From NCBI GenBank assembly GCA_023974075.1, contig CM043790.1:2056086-2120085 (forward strand): a stretch of DNA of 64,000 nt, written 5' to 3'. Origin of the DNA: Chaenocephalus aceratus (Eukaryota > Chordata > Actinopteri > Perciformes > Channichthyidae). The first letter of the stretch is position 1. Each line of letters begins with the position of its first letter. Both the position numbers and the translations under genes were made by a program. Shown here one piece after another: positions 1 to 10,489 of the stretch. Below the pieces are notes generated by a model. It had not been told where the DNA came from and searched no databases. It saw only the letters and a program-made list of their open reading frames with translations.

Positions 1-1910
1 ATCAGCTTGTGTCAAAGGAAGAATTTAACATTATAACATAACCTTTTTTAGGCTGATCGCCAGTCTCTCCCACCTCTGGCTCCCATTCCCCTTCCTCTAA
101 GGTTATTGGCCCTTTAGGCCCTTCATATTGCGAGGATGCAAACATGCAACAAGCATGAATTCTTTACAGGGAAAACCAAGCCAGAAGCCACAGATTAATA
201 ATGCAATTTTCTATCTAAATTCTTATTTATGTGAAGCAAAAAGTTCCCCTGAGATTCTTGTATTATTCATAAGCATCAGAGAGGAAGAGGAAACAAATCA
301 TTTAGCACAATGTGTGTCTCTGTTTGTGTTCAAACATCCCGTACAGTAACGCGCCAGCGGCTCGCTGTGTGTCCCTTATTGCGAGGGCTTAAATACGCAC
401 ATTTCTGTGTATCCATAAGAATGCTTTGCCTCATGTTTGAATAGTTTATGTTTGTGATATCTGTATGCCTTTGTGAGATTGAAGGGGAATTTGCATCTGT
501 TTATGTGTGAATGTATGTATGTTTGTGCATTCAAGTGATTATCTGAGAGGGGAGGTATGTGTGAGCATGAATGTTAATGTGTGTGTTTGTGAGTGACAAG
601 CAGTCGGGAATGGAATCAGGATGTATGTGTGTGATTGCACCAAAGTGTTTTGTGCTTGTGGGTGATTTGCGTGTGCACACTTTGTGTCTGTGTGTATGTG
701 TGTGTGCATTACAGGTTGCGTGTTAATATGAACATGCATAGCCACTTGGTATTCCATGCAGCTCGTCTCTTGTCTGTCAAGTACGCGCATGGGGATCGCA
801 ACTGGAAAGATTGAAAGTTTGAGGAGCTGAAAGGCCTGCATGCAAATGAGACAAATATACTTGTTTCGCCTTCCAAACCCCCCTCAGCTTTTTCTTCATT
901 GTCAACCCAATCATCATATTTTCTTTAGCCTCTTTCTATTCCTTCAGCCCTATTTTCCTCCTGAGCAGGTTTTAAAGTGAAGCTGAACATGTGCTGAGGA
1001 AAAACTGAGAATGCTTAGAAAGAAGCAGATTTTCTCTGCCATCCATAAAAGTAGTTGTTTGGCTGCTCTGCAGAATAAAAACGCTCATCAAAATCTAAAA
1101 GCATCTGCGGGGCGAGAGGATGATTTCCATCTGTGATCTATTAATGGAAGTGTTAATAGGGGTTGTGGCTGCATGTGGAGGGACTGACAGAGAAACAGCC
1201 ACACCACTGGATCCTCCTCCGGACCATCAGCAAGAACTAGCACTCAGAATACAGATATGCATCTGCACACAACAGCATAGTGCGCTCACAAACACGTGTG
1301 CACATACAAACACCTACAGGTCATACACCTTCATGGAAACACCCAGATGTTCCCTCACAAATAAAGAAATCCACACGGAAATCTGAAAATGTACTAGTAC
1401 TAGACTCCTGGTACTAGGATGGGTTAAATGCAGAGAACAAATGTCACTGTGTGCTCTGCATGTGTGACCATTAAAGAGTCGTTTCATCCCTCCCAATTCT
1501 ATTCTATAATAAATGCACATATACAAACTGTGTACACATACACACAAAAAACAGCTCATATGAACATATGCATACAAACACAAACAGACACACACCTGGG
1601 AGTCACATATAAACATTACGACACTCGTTAACAGAAACAGCTGTCACACACAAAGCATACACAGATGTACGTGCAGCGCTAACATGCACAAATGCAGATA
1701 TGTGAAGGAATTATTGAGAAAATTGATAATTGCGCACTAAGAGCACACTTAATTGACATGTTTTCACAATCTTGTGTTTGCACACATTCAAAGCAAACAC
1801 GGAAAGACCGAGTGTGTGATGCATGCCAACGTTGACTCAAACACACAGGGCACTGGGTAGGAAAATAAAGAAGAATGGCTTGGTGCAAGAAACCCGTTTA
1901 AAATGCAAAT

Positions 1911-1913
<3 letters not shown>
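1..1913. other. Intergenic sequence, no gene seen
   Basis: There is no convincing coding region on either strand. Short open frames at 539-841 and 1314-1631 come from TG/CA-rich low-complexity sequence and have no recognisable domain. From 540 to 720 the + strand is enriched in TGTG motifs, an imperfect extension of the microsatellite behaviour seen further on. Confidence 0.6.

Positions 1914-1953
<40 letters not shown>
1914..1953. repeat. (TG)n microsatellite
   Basis: An uninterrupted TG dinucleotide run of about 20 units. It creates a spurious Thr-His repeat frame on the minus strand. Confidence 0.97.
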
Positions 1954-1954
<1 letters not shown>

Positions 1955-2519
1955 GGAACATTACACTATTTAGTGCCTCTGTGATCATTCAGTGACCTCC
2001 CTGTTTGAGTGAACTACAAGATGGAGAGATTAGAGGAAACTCTAGGGTTCCTCAAACACAGCCCGTTCTTCTCTCTCCTCCTCAGAGGAGGTGTGCAGGA
2101 CGACAGCTGTTGTTTTACACACAGCTGGATAATCGGACGAGAGTCAATATTATTTTTTCTTGTGAAAAATCGAATAAAAAAAAACTTAAAACACAAAAAT
2201 ACTTCCCTACCCCGATAAAGCTGACTGGTTTATAATAAAGATGTAAAGAGATAAATGGGTCATCAACATAATGTTTTTATTTTATTTATTTATGTACTAA
2301 AACAGCTGCTCATTGTATAAAAAAGGACAGTGTTTGTGGCACTAAGTAATAATAAAGATGTGTGTGTACAGGTGTGTGCATGTGTTCATGTTGATGGTAA
2401 TGAAGTACGGTGTCACCCAGTGCAACAGAGTGGCTTATTGATGACTTGTAAAGGCTCTGTGTGTGGCCCTACTGTTACATATATGGCTAAGAGTTACTGT
2501 TGTAACTTCTTTTATTTAA

Positions 2520-2770
2520 CGGAGCGTCCACACTACAGCTTCAAAAAAAGCTTGGAGCTGGGCGTGTCTGAAGCTTGGGGATTTTATTCGAGCAACGCGA
2601 CCAACAACCAATCACATGAATCTCCCGCCCCCGACATACAAAGCAAAAAACCCCGGGGATTTTATGCGAACAATATATATATATATATAAACTCCCCAAA
2701 CAGGCGAAAACCTACCAGTTTCCCCCACTGTCTCTGCCACCTCCCTCCATGACTGGTTCTTCCGGTTTGT
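2520..2770 (+). mobile_element. Truncated PIF/Harbinger-like MITE
   Basis: This stretch matches the reverse complement of about 7453-7701 along most of its length, including the segment with GGGCGTGTCTGAAGCTTGG and the later AACTCCCCAAACAGGCGAAA. It begins with CGGAGCGTCCACAC directly after TAA (2517-2519), which suits the TWA target of PIF/Harbinger. Similarity stops near 2770 and no second terminal repeat follows, so the copy is truncated. A short (TA)n expansion lies inside at about 2673-2690. Confidence 0.7.
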
Positions 2771-2991
2771 GTGTTTATGTGTCCTGTTCTGACAACTTCC
2801 TGTTATGATATGAAAATGAATACGAGTATGTCGAGTGCATTTTCTCTGTTTTCTTGTTGGAAACTGTTAAATTCATATAAAATAAAGTTCAGTTTGGATC
2901 AGATTTCGCTTGGTTCTTCATTCGAAGCTTCTAACACAACCGTTACTAGCTAAGAGGTTGTTAAACGGTAGTTTATAAAAGTATATAATAT
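2771..2991. other. Short unassigned segment between two elements
   Basis: AT-rich sequence between the truncated MITE and the hAT at 3000. It may be the diverged remainder of the MITE or the original genomic target. No coding or RNA feature is visible. Confidence 0.4.
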
Positions 2992-2999
2992 GTACATAC

Positions 3000-4014
3000 C
3001 AGTGACGTGCGGTGAGGTTCATGGCTGGTGAGGCACTGACTCTTTCAGAGTCAGATTTACAAATATTATATTTTGACCTTAATCGAAATATTCGGTTACT
3101 TTCAAAAGCTTTTTAGTCTGATGTTTCGATTCATTTTAAACAGACCGTTCAACAAAAGGATACCCAAAATCTAAATATTGGATTGTTCTTTCTTAGTAAG
3201 ATCCCATTTTTATTACAATTGGGGTCTTACCTTGACTTGAAGATGAAGTCCCTGCTATCCTTCTGGACAACAATCTCTATTACTTTTTTGTAAAAGTCCT
3301 CCTTATCTTCCTCTAGTTTCAAAAGTCTAGTTTGTTGTTTGCGTCTACCATCTCTGCGTGGAATAACAGTAGCAACAAGTACCTGTGGGCTCACTTGCGC
3401 CCCCTTCAGTGCGGCAGAGGTTATGGCTGCCTCCCCTGGTGCTTTTTTCATTGCCGTTGTATGATGAGACCAGCTAGCCTAAATATCATATATACGTGAA
3501 ATAAGTTCTTTAGAGACGATGGATGGCGAGGATAAATGTAATAAAGGGATCTACACACATAACATTGGTGACATACAGTGAGATGGTGCAGGCATGCCCT
3601 TAGGGCCCGCTTTCCAGCCAGTTTCTGTGGGGTGACGTATTCTGAGGTGAGGCAGATCTCATCTGTGCCTCACTTTACCCCACAGTCAGTAACTGGCTTG
3701 AGTGCGCTCACAAAATAAGTGCCCGCGTTAAATTCGTGCCCGCGCTCCAGCCAGTTACTGTGGGCTTACGAGAGGCAGAGCTCGTCCCTGCCTCACTTCT
3801 CATCGCTACCCGTAGTTGTAGTGGAGCTCGTCAAATTTGCTGATTTTGACTATAAAAAGCGATTGGAATCATACATAAATCACATTTACAACACAGATCA
3901 GTGGAGAGATCTTATTATTATTACTATTTAGTTTTTCTTTAGTTGTTTTTCCGTACATTGGAGTATGACAAGTGAGGCTCTGCCTCCCCTGCCTCCCCTG
4001 ACTGCATGTCGCTG
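3000..4014 (-). mobile_element. hAT transposon, non-autonomous, with perfect TSD
   Basis: Terminal repeats CAGTGACGTGCGGTGAGG (left) and the complement of CAGCGACATGCAGTCAGG (right) bound a 1,015-bp element. It is flanked by the identical 8-bp direct repeat GTACATAC at 2992-2999 and 4015-4022, the hAT target-duplication length. A second, rearranged family member lies at 30836-32705. The only coding content recognised is a putative first exon on the minus strand, so the copy cannot encode a full transposase. Confidence 0.93.
3231..3451 (-). CDS. Putative first exon inside a hAT element
   Basis: An ATG-initiated frame of about 73 residues on the minus strand. It is rich in Lys, Arg and Glu, with the segment KLEEDKEDFYKKVIEIVVQK suggesting an amphipathic helix. 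It ends at a consensus splice donor (AG, then GTAAG) at the boundary near 3230/3231. The family copy at 32266-32474 preserves the same downstream residues and the same GTAAG donor. This suggests a real 5' exon of the ancestral element's protein. No zinc finger or catalytic residues are present in this exon, and no downstream exon is found within the element, so this copy is not functional. The function of the parent protein is unknown to me; a role in transposition is inferred only from location. Confidence 0.5.
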
Positions 4015-4135
4015 GTACATACATGCCAACCTTTCCAAATCCAAAAAAGGTAGGTTTGCGCACGGCAAATGTGCACGCCCACATTAGGTAATCAGAAGAA
4101 ATGGAACCCCAGTAATTACAATGATATGTTATAAT

Positions 4136-5090
4136 TAGTGCTGTCAAAATTATCGCGTTAACGGCGGTAATTAATTTTTTGAATTAATTGCGTTAAAATA
4201 TTTAACGCATTTAACGCATGTGCAGAATGGCCCGCCCCATACGTGCCACCAGTGGCAGCGCCAGGGTATGGCTGGGGTAGGCTACACCCATACCAAGAAA
4301 TGGCTTAGCCCCACCATGAAAAATGATGTTAAAGTAAGCAAAATAAAGTCTGCCAACTCGCGCAGAGTAAATTGCACAGACAGTAGTTAGTAAGATTGAT
4401 TTCAGTAGCCACGGTTTTGAAAACTTTTGTCACGTAGTGATCGTCTTCTCAATAGAACATCTTTGATAACGGCGTGGTGTTGTTGCAGGAAGTCCCGACG
4501 GAGAATACTTTTGCTGTAGTACAGGGGTGCACATAACTGGTACGCAGGTTATGTGCGTAATCTGAAATGCGTACCGTCACTTGTGTCACAAAGCGCATTT
4601 GAGTACCGACGTACTTGTGAAGCTTTTCCAGAAGGCGGTTAGATCACCGGACGACAGAGTCGGTCTCCGTGTGCACAGACAGGGCTGCTGTTAACGTCGG
4701 TCTGTACAACGGAATTGTGCCAAAACTACGCCAACCGGCTGTGGAGGGAAACTCCCCCCCCCCCTTCACTGGAGAACTGCGCTAAAACAGCTGATCACAA
4801 CGTTCACACTCTGTGGTCACGAAGTACTCCACTAGCAGCCCCCCCCCCTCCCTCTGTCGACTTTCCTGAAGTACTCCCCCGTTGATAGAAATCAACACGT
4901 AATGAATTAAGACCCCACGGTTTGATAATTGATAGGTGTGTGGGTTGTCTTTCATTTTCACCATTCCCACAACAATATACATAAATAAATGGCATATTTT
5001 GGACATAGTTCGAATGGTGATTAATCATGATTAATTCATTTTTAAGCTGTGATTAATCTGATTAAAAATGTTAATCGTTTGACAGCCCTA
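4136..5090. mobile_element. hAT transposon, nested, perfect TSD
   Basis: Ends TAGTGCTGTCAAAATTATCG and the complement of TAGGGCTGTCAAACGATTAA bound a 955-bp element. GTTATAAT is duplicated exactly at 4128-4135 and 5091-5098. Subterminal sequence has repeated TTAATCGATTAA-like and AACGCATTTAACGCAT motifs. No transposase is encoded. A close copy lies at 37733-38660 and shares the same internal segments, including an embedded stretch at about 4245-4325 that resembles another hAT end (GGCAGCGCCAGGGTATGG). Confidence 0.95.
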
Positions 5091-5144
5091 GTTATAATGC
5101 ATAATTTAAATATGCATTTTTCAGAAAAAGATAATTTTGTCAAC

Positions 5145-5161
5145 GGGGGGGGGGGGGGGGG
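5145..5161. repeat. Poly(G) tract
   Basis: An uninterrupted run of 17 G residues. The + strand context GTCAACGGGGGG recurs at about 29191 and 30016, so the tract is probably an expansion inside a dispersed repeat. Confidence 0.9.
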
Positions 5162-5252
5162 TGCTAGTGAATTGTCAACGGGGAGAGCCTCGCTGCGGGA
5201 AAACGGTGGGCCATTTAAAAACAGCCGTCAACGAACGGACCCGTAGTGGACC

Positions 5253-5387
5253 GATTGGGATGGGCCGATTGGGATGGGCCGATTGGGATGGGCCGAGTGG
5301 CCCGACCGGCCCACTTCGGTACTGGCCCGAGTGGCCCGAGTGGCCCGAGTGGCCCGAACGTCCCGATGACCAGTCCGCCACTAGAGA
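5253..5387 (+). repeat. Minisatellite inside a dispersed repeat end
   Basis: Three perfect 14-bp units GATTGGGATGGGCC occupy 5253-5294. They are followed by 9-bp units GAGTGGCCC repeated several times to about 5360. The block ends in CCGATGACCAGTCCGCCACT, which resembles the right terminus near 29997. It produces the Trp-Pro-Glu repeat frame seen here. The unit structure is seen directly; membership in a hAT-like family is inferred from the CCGCCACT terminus. Confidence 0.75.
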
Positions 5388-5986
5388 TAAATGTTATTAT
5401 ATTTTAACCAAACACTGACTCTGAACACATATTTGTTTCTCCGAATCGAAGGGGAAATTAAAAAAGCATTGTACACAATTTAAACCAATCAATGTTGTGT
5501 AATTAACTAGGATAATCTGGTGTTTTTGAGTTGATGAGTAGTGCAGATATCACTGTAAAATCAATCGACAGTAAAGAGAATACTTACTTCCGGGTGTAAA
5601 ATCCTGCGTTATCCAATGGGAATGGACGCTCACATTGCTCTTTGCATCCGTAATACAATAAAGGGGACATGATCAAATAGGAATATAATTATCTTTTAAA
5701 TAACGTTAACTAAAGGGAACAATCTATTTGACACAGCTGAAGCTCTGGCCTTCCTTAAAACTAACTAATTTAATAAAAATCACAGTTGTATTACACACAA
5801 TGCACTGTTTTTTGAGAACAAAAATTCGTAACTAATGCACCATAATACATTCTGACGAAAAATACAAATTATTTTGAATACAAATAAAATAAAAGAAGCC
5901 TCCCGTGATTTACTACAAGCTATAAAGTAGATTTTAAAAACGTTTTATATAATAAAAGCTCACTGCGGGATGTTGTAGAAATGTGT
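5388..5986. other. Non-coding interior of the composite element
   Basis: AT-rich, with no open frame above background and no terminal repeats of its own. I see nothing else supportable here. Confidence 0.4.
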
Positions 5987-5994
5987 GTGTGCAC

Positions 5995-6974
5995 CAGTGG
6001 CGTAGCCACCATAGGGCCAGGGTGGGCCCAGGCCCACCCAGTTTACTCACCCTGAGAAAGCTTCGGTGTCATTTAAAAAAAAAAATGTATTCACCCATTG
6101 AGAATATCCAAGAATTCAAAGTGAAATTCAAGTGAACAAATATCGAGTTTAATTAATGTATGTGCTTTATCCTCTGAACCAAACTCATTTACGGTAACAA
6201 CTGATTGTTGGTTCCGGCGCGCGCCATAATAACGTGAGAGAGGCAGAGAGCTGCCTGAAAAATAAATGATGGCTCAAAGTTCACTAATGAACTTTGGTTT
6301 AAAAAAAAAAAAAGCCAGACTCCAAGAAGAGCCCCCACTGCCCATCTAGCAGCGATCTATACGATCATTTTCTGATAACGATGAAATAGCCCCGCCTCCC
6401 TCTCCCCACGTCTCCCTCTCCCCACCTCTCCTGCTGCTGGGCTTTCAGAAGAAGCGAAGAACGGAAACTCTGCCGCACGGTTCCCTCGTCCCTTGGAAGA
6501 GGTGGAGAGGTGGGTGTTTTTCATCTGCTGGTGGACAGTCCGGAGAGATATACACAGGGTTGGGTTGTAACGGAATACATGTAACGGCGTTACGTAATCA
6601 GAATACAAAAATCAAGTGTATTCAGCTGGCGTTACATTTGAAAAACGAGTAATCTGATTACAGTTACTTTCGTAAACCTGAAGTGAATACATTTTGGAAT
6701 ACTTATTGGAATTATTGGTGGAAAAGATGTCCAGAATGACACCAAGATCTTGTGTTTGTGCTCTTGATAAGCCATTAAAACAGTAAAATACGTGTCTCCT
6801 GTTCACCAAAACATACCCATCTGTTATGGGGAAAGAAAGTATTCCAAAAGTATTCTAAAAGTAATCTGCCACCGGTACCGGCGGGGATTGTTGTTAGCTT
6901 CTGATGCGCAAAAAATGTGGCCCACCCTATTTTTTACAGGCCCACCCTAAAGTACATTTCTGCCTACGCTACTG
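5995..6974. mobile_element. hAT transposon, nested, perfect TSD
   Basis: Termini are CAGTGGCGTAGCCACC and the complement of CAGTAGCGTAGGCAGA. GTGTGCAC is duplicated exactly at 5987-5994 and 6975-6982. The element is 980 bp. Its centre contains another dispersed repeat at about 6556-6870 with the hallmark TGTAACGGAATACATGTAAC, so two repeat layers are stacked. No transposase fragment was recognised. Confidence 0.93.
6556..6870. repeat. Dispersed GTAACGGAATAC-type repeat
   Basis: This segment begins near TGTAACGGAATACATGTAAC and ends near AGTATTCCAAAAGTATTCTA, with repeated GTAACG/CGTTAC and GTATTC/GAATAC motifs in both orientations. I recall similar sequence as a common interspersed repeat of fishes but cannot name the family. 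It lies inside the hAT at 5995-6974. Confidence 0.5.
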
Positions 6975-7098
6975 GTGTGCACCACCACAAAGGAGCCTCA
7001 TTCACATTACATTGGCGTTGTTTGTGTGGTGCCGACACGTAAATCTTGACTCCACCACGCAATGCGGTGTTAAGGAGTCGTGGTGGAGTCACGCATTA

Positions 7099-7701
7099 CG
7101 GCCCGTCCACACACAGGCATGAAAAAAATCTTTCAAAGCTTCGCTCATTCACTTGAATGGGGTGACGTAGAAGATTTTGAATCTTCGCCGAACTGCATTG
7201 TGGGGAGCGGAGCATGGCTTTGCAAGCATCGTGAGCATCAAAAGTTGAGCAATGTTCAACTTTTGATGCTTTCGAAGCTGGCATCAGCCAATCAAATCCC
7301 ATTTATGCAAATCCCGCCAGTACAAGCGCTAGCCAATCAAACCGCGTGCAAGCTGGGAGAGCCAGACCGCAGTTCATTTCCTCATATTCCAAACGAGAAA
7401 TTACGGTAGCAAATCACCCGGTTCTTTACGACCAGAACCATTTACCGAGATACAAACCGGAGGAACCAGGCATGGAGGGAGGTGGCAGAGACAGTGGGTG
7501 AAACTGGTAGGCTTTCGCCTGTTTGGGGAGTTTATATCCAGTTTACTTCGTTTTAACATTGCTATTGCTTTGTATGTCGGGGGCGGGAGATTCATGTGAT
7601 TGGTTGTTGGTTGCGTTGCTCGCAAAAAATCGCCAAGCTTCAGACACGCCCAGCATCAACATTTTCCAAGATTTTTTTCATGTCTGTGTGTGGACAGGCC
7701 G
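7099..7701. mobile_element. PIF/Harbinger-like MITE, complete
   Basis: Terminal inverted repeats CGGCCCGTCCACACACAGGC and, on the opposite strand, CGGCCTGTCCACACACAGAC flank a 603-bp element. TTA is present on both sides (7096-7098 and 7702-7704), consistent with the 3-bp TWA target of PIF/Harbinger. The right half is shared in inverse orientation with 2520-2770. Internal GCCAATCAAA-type motifs recur. It has no transposase. Confidence 0.75.
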
Positions 7702-8056
7702 TTATGGTGAGACCAGGTTGGTTTTCGAGACACTGATATCAACGGGGAAACCCTGCAGGACTCAAATGTCTCATCTCTGTTCCCCTAAACTCATATGGGA
7801 GCGATTACCCATCAGCCCCTGCACGTTGTTTCACTTTCAGAAACACAGAGGACTGTTTCTATGATGGGATCACAGACACGCTGCAATCGGTTTCTGCTAA
7901 AAGTCGAGTCCAGTGTCTTTGGAGTGTCATTTAAAAAAATTTATAATTTGGGAAGATTGAAAATCGGTAGGGAAAGCCAGCTAAATCGGTAGGCGGTAGA
8001 ACAATTTCAAAAGCGGTAGACTACCACCCAAATCGGTAGGGTTGGCAGGTATGTAT

Positions 8057-8762
8057 GTATTCTACAGTAAACATCTGAACAACGTGATGTGAGAACTCAA
8101 TTACAGTCTGATTTTGATGTTCCTTTATTGTACTGTACTATGATACTAAGGCTCACTTGCTTTATATCTACTGCAGAGGATGCTGATGAGTGTATTTGCT
8201 GTTAGCTGTAGCTCCACTTGTGCATCATTACTAGTTAGCTGAATGCATGATGTCACAAAACCTGCAGCTGCACATTTAAGACTCTCGTGTATGGGACACC
8301 TTGCTTTCTGTCTAACTCTCCACTGTCAGACTCTCCAATAAAAGGAGACAAGGCACACAAAAATAGAGCCTTTAAATGCTTCCAACAGATATAGAGATAG
8401 AGTGTTCAACCAACTTTTAAATATTGATAGCCCCAAAAAAGACCCCACGATTTTGAATCATTTTAAATCCTTAAGTTTGAAAGTAAGAGCAATGGAATAT
8501 TCAGCAGAGATCCGCCATAGACATCGACAGTGAGCTAAACTAAGAATTGTCATCAACTATCTTGCACAATGCTGATGCTGACGTAAAGTGATGTTAGCTG
8601 TAAGGTCTAACGGAATGGGTGACAGAGAAAACATTTTGAGAGTCTCTTTTGATGGCTTTGGTCTAACACGTTTTTAAAATCAGTTAAGATTTAAATATAC
8701 TTGAGTATGCAACATATATTAGTTAAAGCCATTGACTGTATTTATAAAAGCTATTTTTAAGG
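8057..8762. other. Unassigned non-coding segment
   Basis: No long frame and no terminal repeats. The stretch around 8270-8345 (TTTAAGACTCTC then CCAATAAAAGGAGACAAGG) resembles an LTR or 3'-UTR with a polyadenylation signal, but I could not find its other boundary. Confidence 0.35.
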
Positions 8763-8870
8763 ATGTGCAGATATCCCTCCTTCTGCTTCTCTTTTTGTTT
8801 CATGTTTGTTTGTATCTGTCTGTCTTCCTTTCTGGGCGTGGCTGACCTACTTTCAGTTTCCGCCAATTCA
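8763..8870 (+). mobile_element. Gypsy LTR fragment
   Basis: About 108 bp nearly identical to the start of the LTR at 23693, including TCCCTCCTTCTGCTTCTC and GGGCGTGGCTGACCTACTTT. The match ends at TTCACCTC. It is an isolated scrap of the chromodomain Gypsy family present at 22.0-24.1 kb. Confidence 0.85.
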
Positions 8871-8974
8871 CCTCAGTAGTAGTAACAATGCTGTTTCAAT
8901 CACATTAGTATGCATTAAAAAGTGACAGATTACACGCCCCCAATTATGCAAATGAGCTAAGTCCCGCCTCCCAT

Positions 8975-9400
8975 TGTTCGAGATCCTTTTGATGTGTGTT
9001 ATCACAGGTAGGTGTGGAAAGCCCCCCTGTGTGCACTACACAGGGGGGCTTTGTTGTTTAGTTATTTGATGTATTGATTAAGATAGTCTCTTTGAAGTTA
9101 TGTTGTCTGGCCCCTGTCCCCTCACACCCCTTTGTAGTATAATCCTTTGATGTGTGTTATAACAGGTAGGTGTGAAAAGCCCCCCTGTGTAGTGCCTTTT
9201 GTTGTCGAATTCTTTGATGTGTTGATTAAGGCAGACTCTTTGAAGTTATGTTGTCTGGCACCTGCCCCTCAGAGTTGAATAATTAGCCTTTGATGTTTGC
9301 CCTTTGATGTGAGGTGTTATAACAGGTGTGATTTCACACTGGTGTGTTATAAGCCTTTGATGTTAATCTAGGTGTCTCTTTGAAGTTATGCGTGAGACTG
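8975..9400 (+). repeat. Imperfect tandem repeat with TTTGATGTG units
   Basis: Units of roughly 150 bp carry the series CCTTTGATGTG, TTATAACAGGTAGGTGTG, GCCCCCCTGTGT, TTGATGTGTTGATTAAG and CTCTTTGAAGTTATG. Two are nearly full (starting about 8982 and 9146) and the later ones are degraded. A partial echo (TTGATTAAGACACTCTCTGTG) recurs near 10030 beyond the (CA)n tract. Confidence 0.7.
9018..9052. other. Perfect 15-bp hairpin
   Basis: AAAGCCCCCCTGTGT at 9018-9032 is followed by a five-base loop (GCACT) and its exact complement ACACAGGGGGGCTTT at 9038-9052. The stem is symmetric on both strands. It sits in the first unit of the tandem repeat. The second unit keeps only the left arm (about 9178-9190). 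Confidence 0.9.
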
Positions 9401-9863
9401 TCTACCCGCCCCCTCCCAGGCCTCTCCCCCTTTTCTCCACCCCTTCCTTATGGCTATGACGCCAGCAGATAGTGGGGGTGGAATTAGATGAAGATAGAAA
9501 TATGCTCAAACTAAATTAAAAAAGACAGTCATTTCCACTTACCAAGTCACCTTTCAAAAAAGAAAAATGGCAAGAGACGCCTCGAATGGGGTTTAATCAG
9601 CCTGTGACAACTTACCACCATCCGTCCGGAGCGCCAGTCAAGAAACGAATGCAGCAGCAGTGCGGGGTTCAGACGCCTACAGCCGAAAGATCTGTGCACA
9701 AACTTATCTCGTGCCCTCTTTTGGTCATGTGCGCGCGTTCATGTGTGATGGAGGAGGGGCTCTGTGAGGAAGTGGCAGATTTTTCCCGGTTGTGTATTTT
9801 CTAATTCTAGCTCACTCGAGCTGGTTTCGCCAAAATGACCTACCCCTACCTTTAAGAACACTT
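9401..9863 (+). other. Unassigned segment with small open frame
   Basis: A 72-residue frame starts at 9586 (N-terminus MGFNQPVTTYHHPSG) and has no recognisable domain. The stretch from about 9667 to 9787 recurs, rearranged, at about 13165-13290: one half is in the same orientation (CTGTGCACAAACTTATCTCG) and the other half is inverted (GGCTCTGTGAGGAAGTGGCA). That duplication makes it more likely a transposon segment than a host exon. Confidence 0.4.

Positions 9864-10489
<626 letters not shown>

Larger units (their letters stand above)
4015..8056. mobile_element. Composite TIR-bounded element with nested insertions
   Basis: The left end ACATACATGCCAACC (from 4017) mirrors the right end, which reads as ACATACCTGCCAACC on the minus strand (about 8040-8054). 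Between them lie a hAT (4136-5090), a minisatellite, a hAT (5995-6974) and a Harbinger-like MITE (7099-7701). The non-nested remainder is about 1.5 kb and shows no open reading frame. Target duplications are ambiguous because both flanks are variants of a TACATA/TATGTA repeat and the hAT at 3000 inserted at the left edge. The superfamily is not assigned. Confidence 0.5.

Noticed and set aside
5145..5387. Host gene with a Trp-Pro-Glu repeat
   Set aside because: The frame derives from a 9-bp minisatellite in a transposon end and is bounded by a poly(G) tract.
8975..9400. CRISPR-like array
   Set aside because: The units are about 150 bp and diverged, with no short identical repeats separated by unique spacers; the genome is clearly animal.
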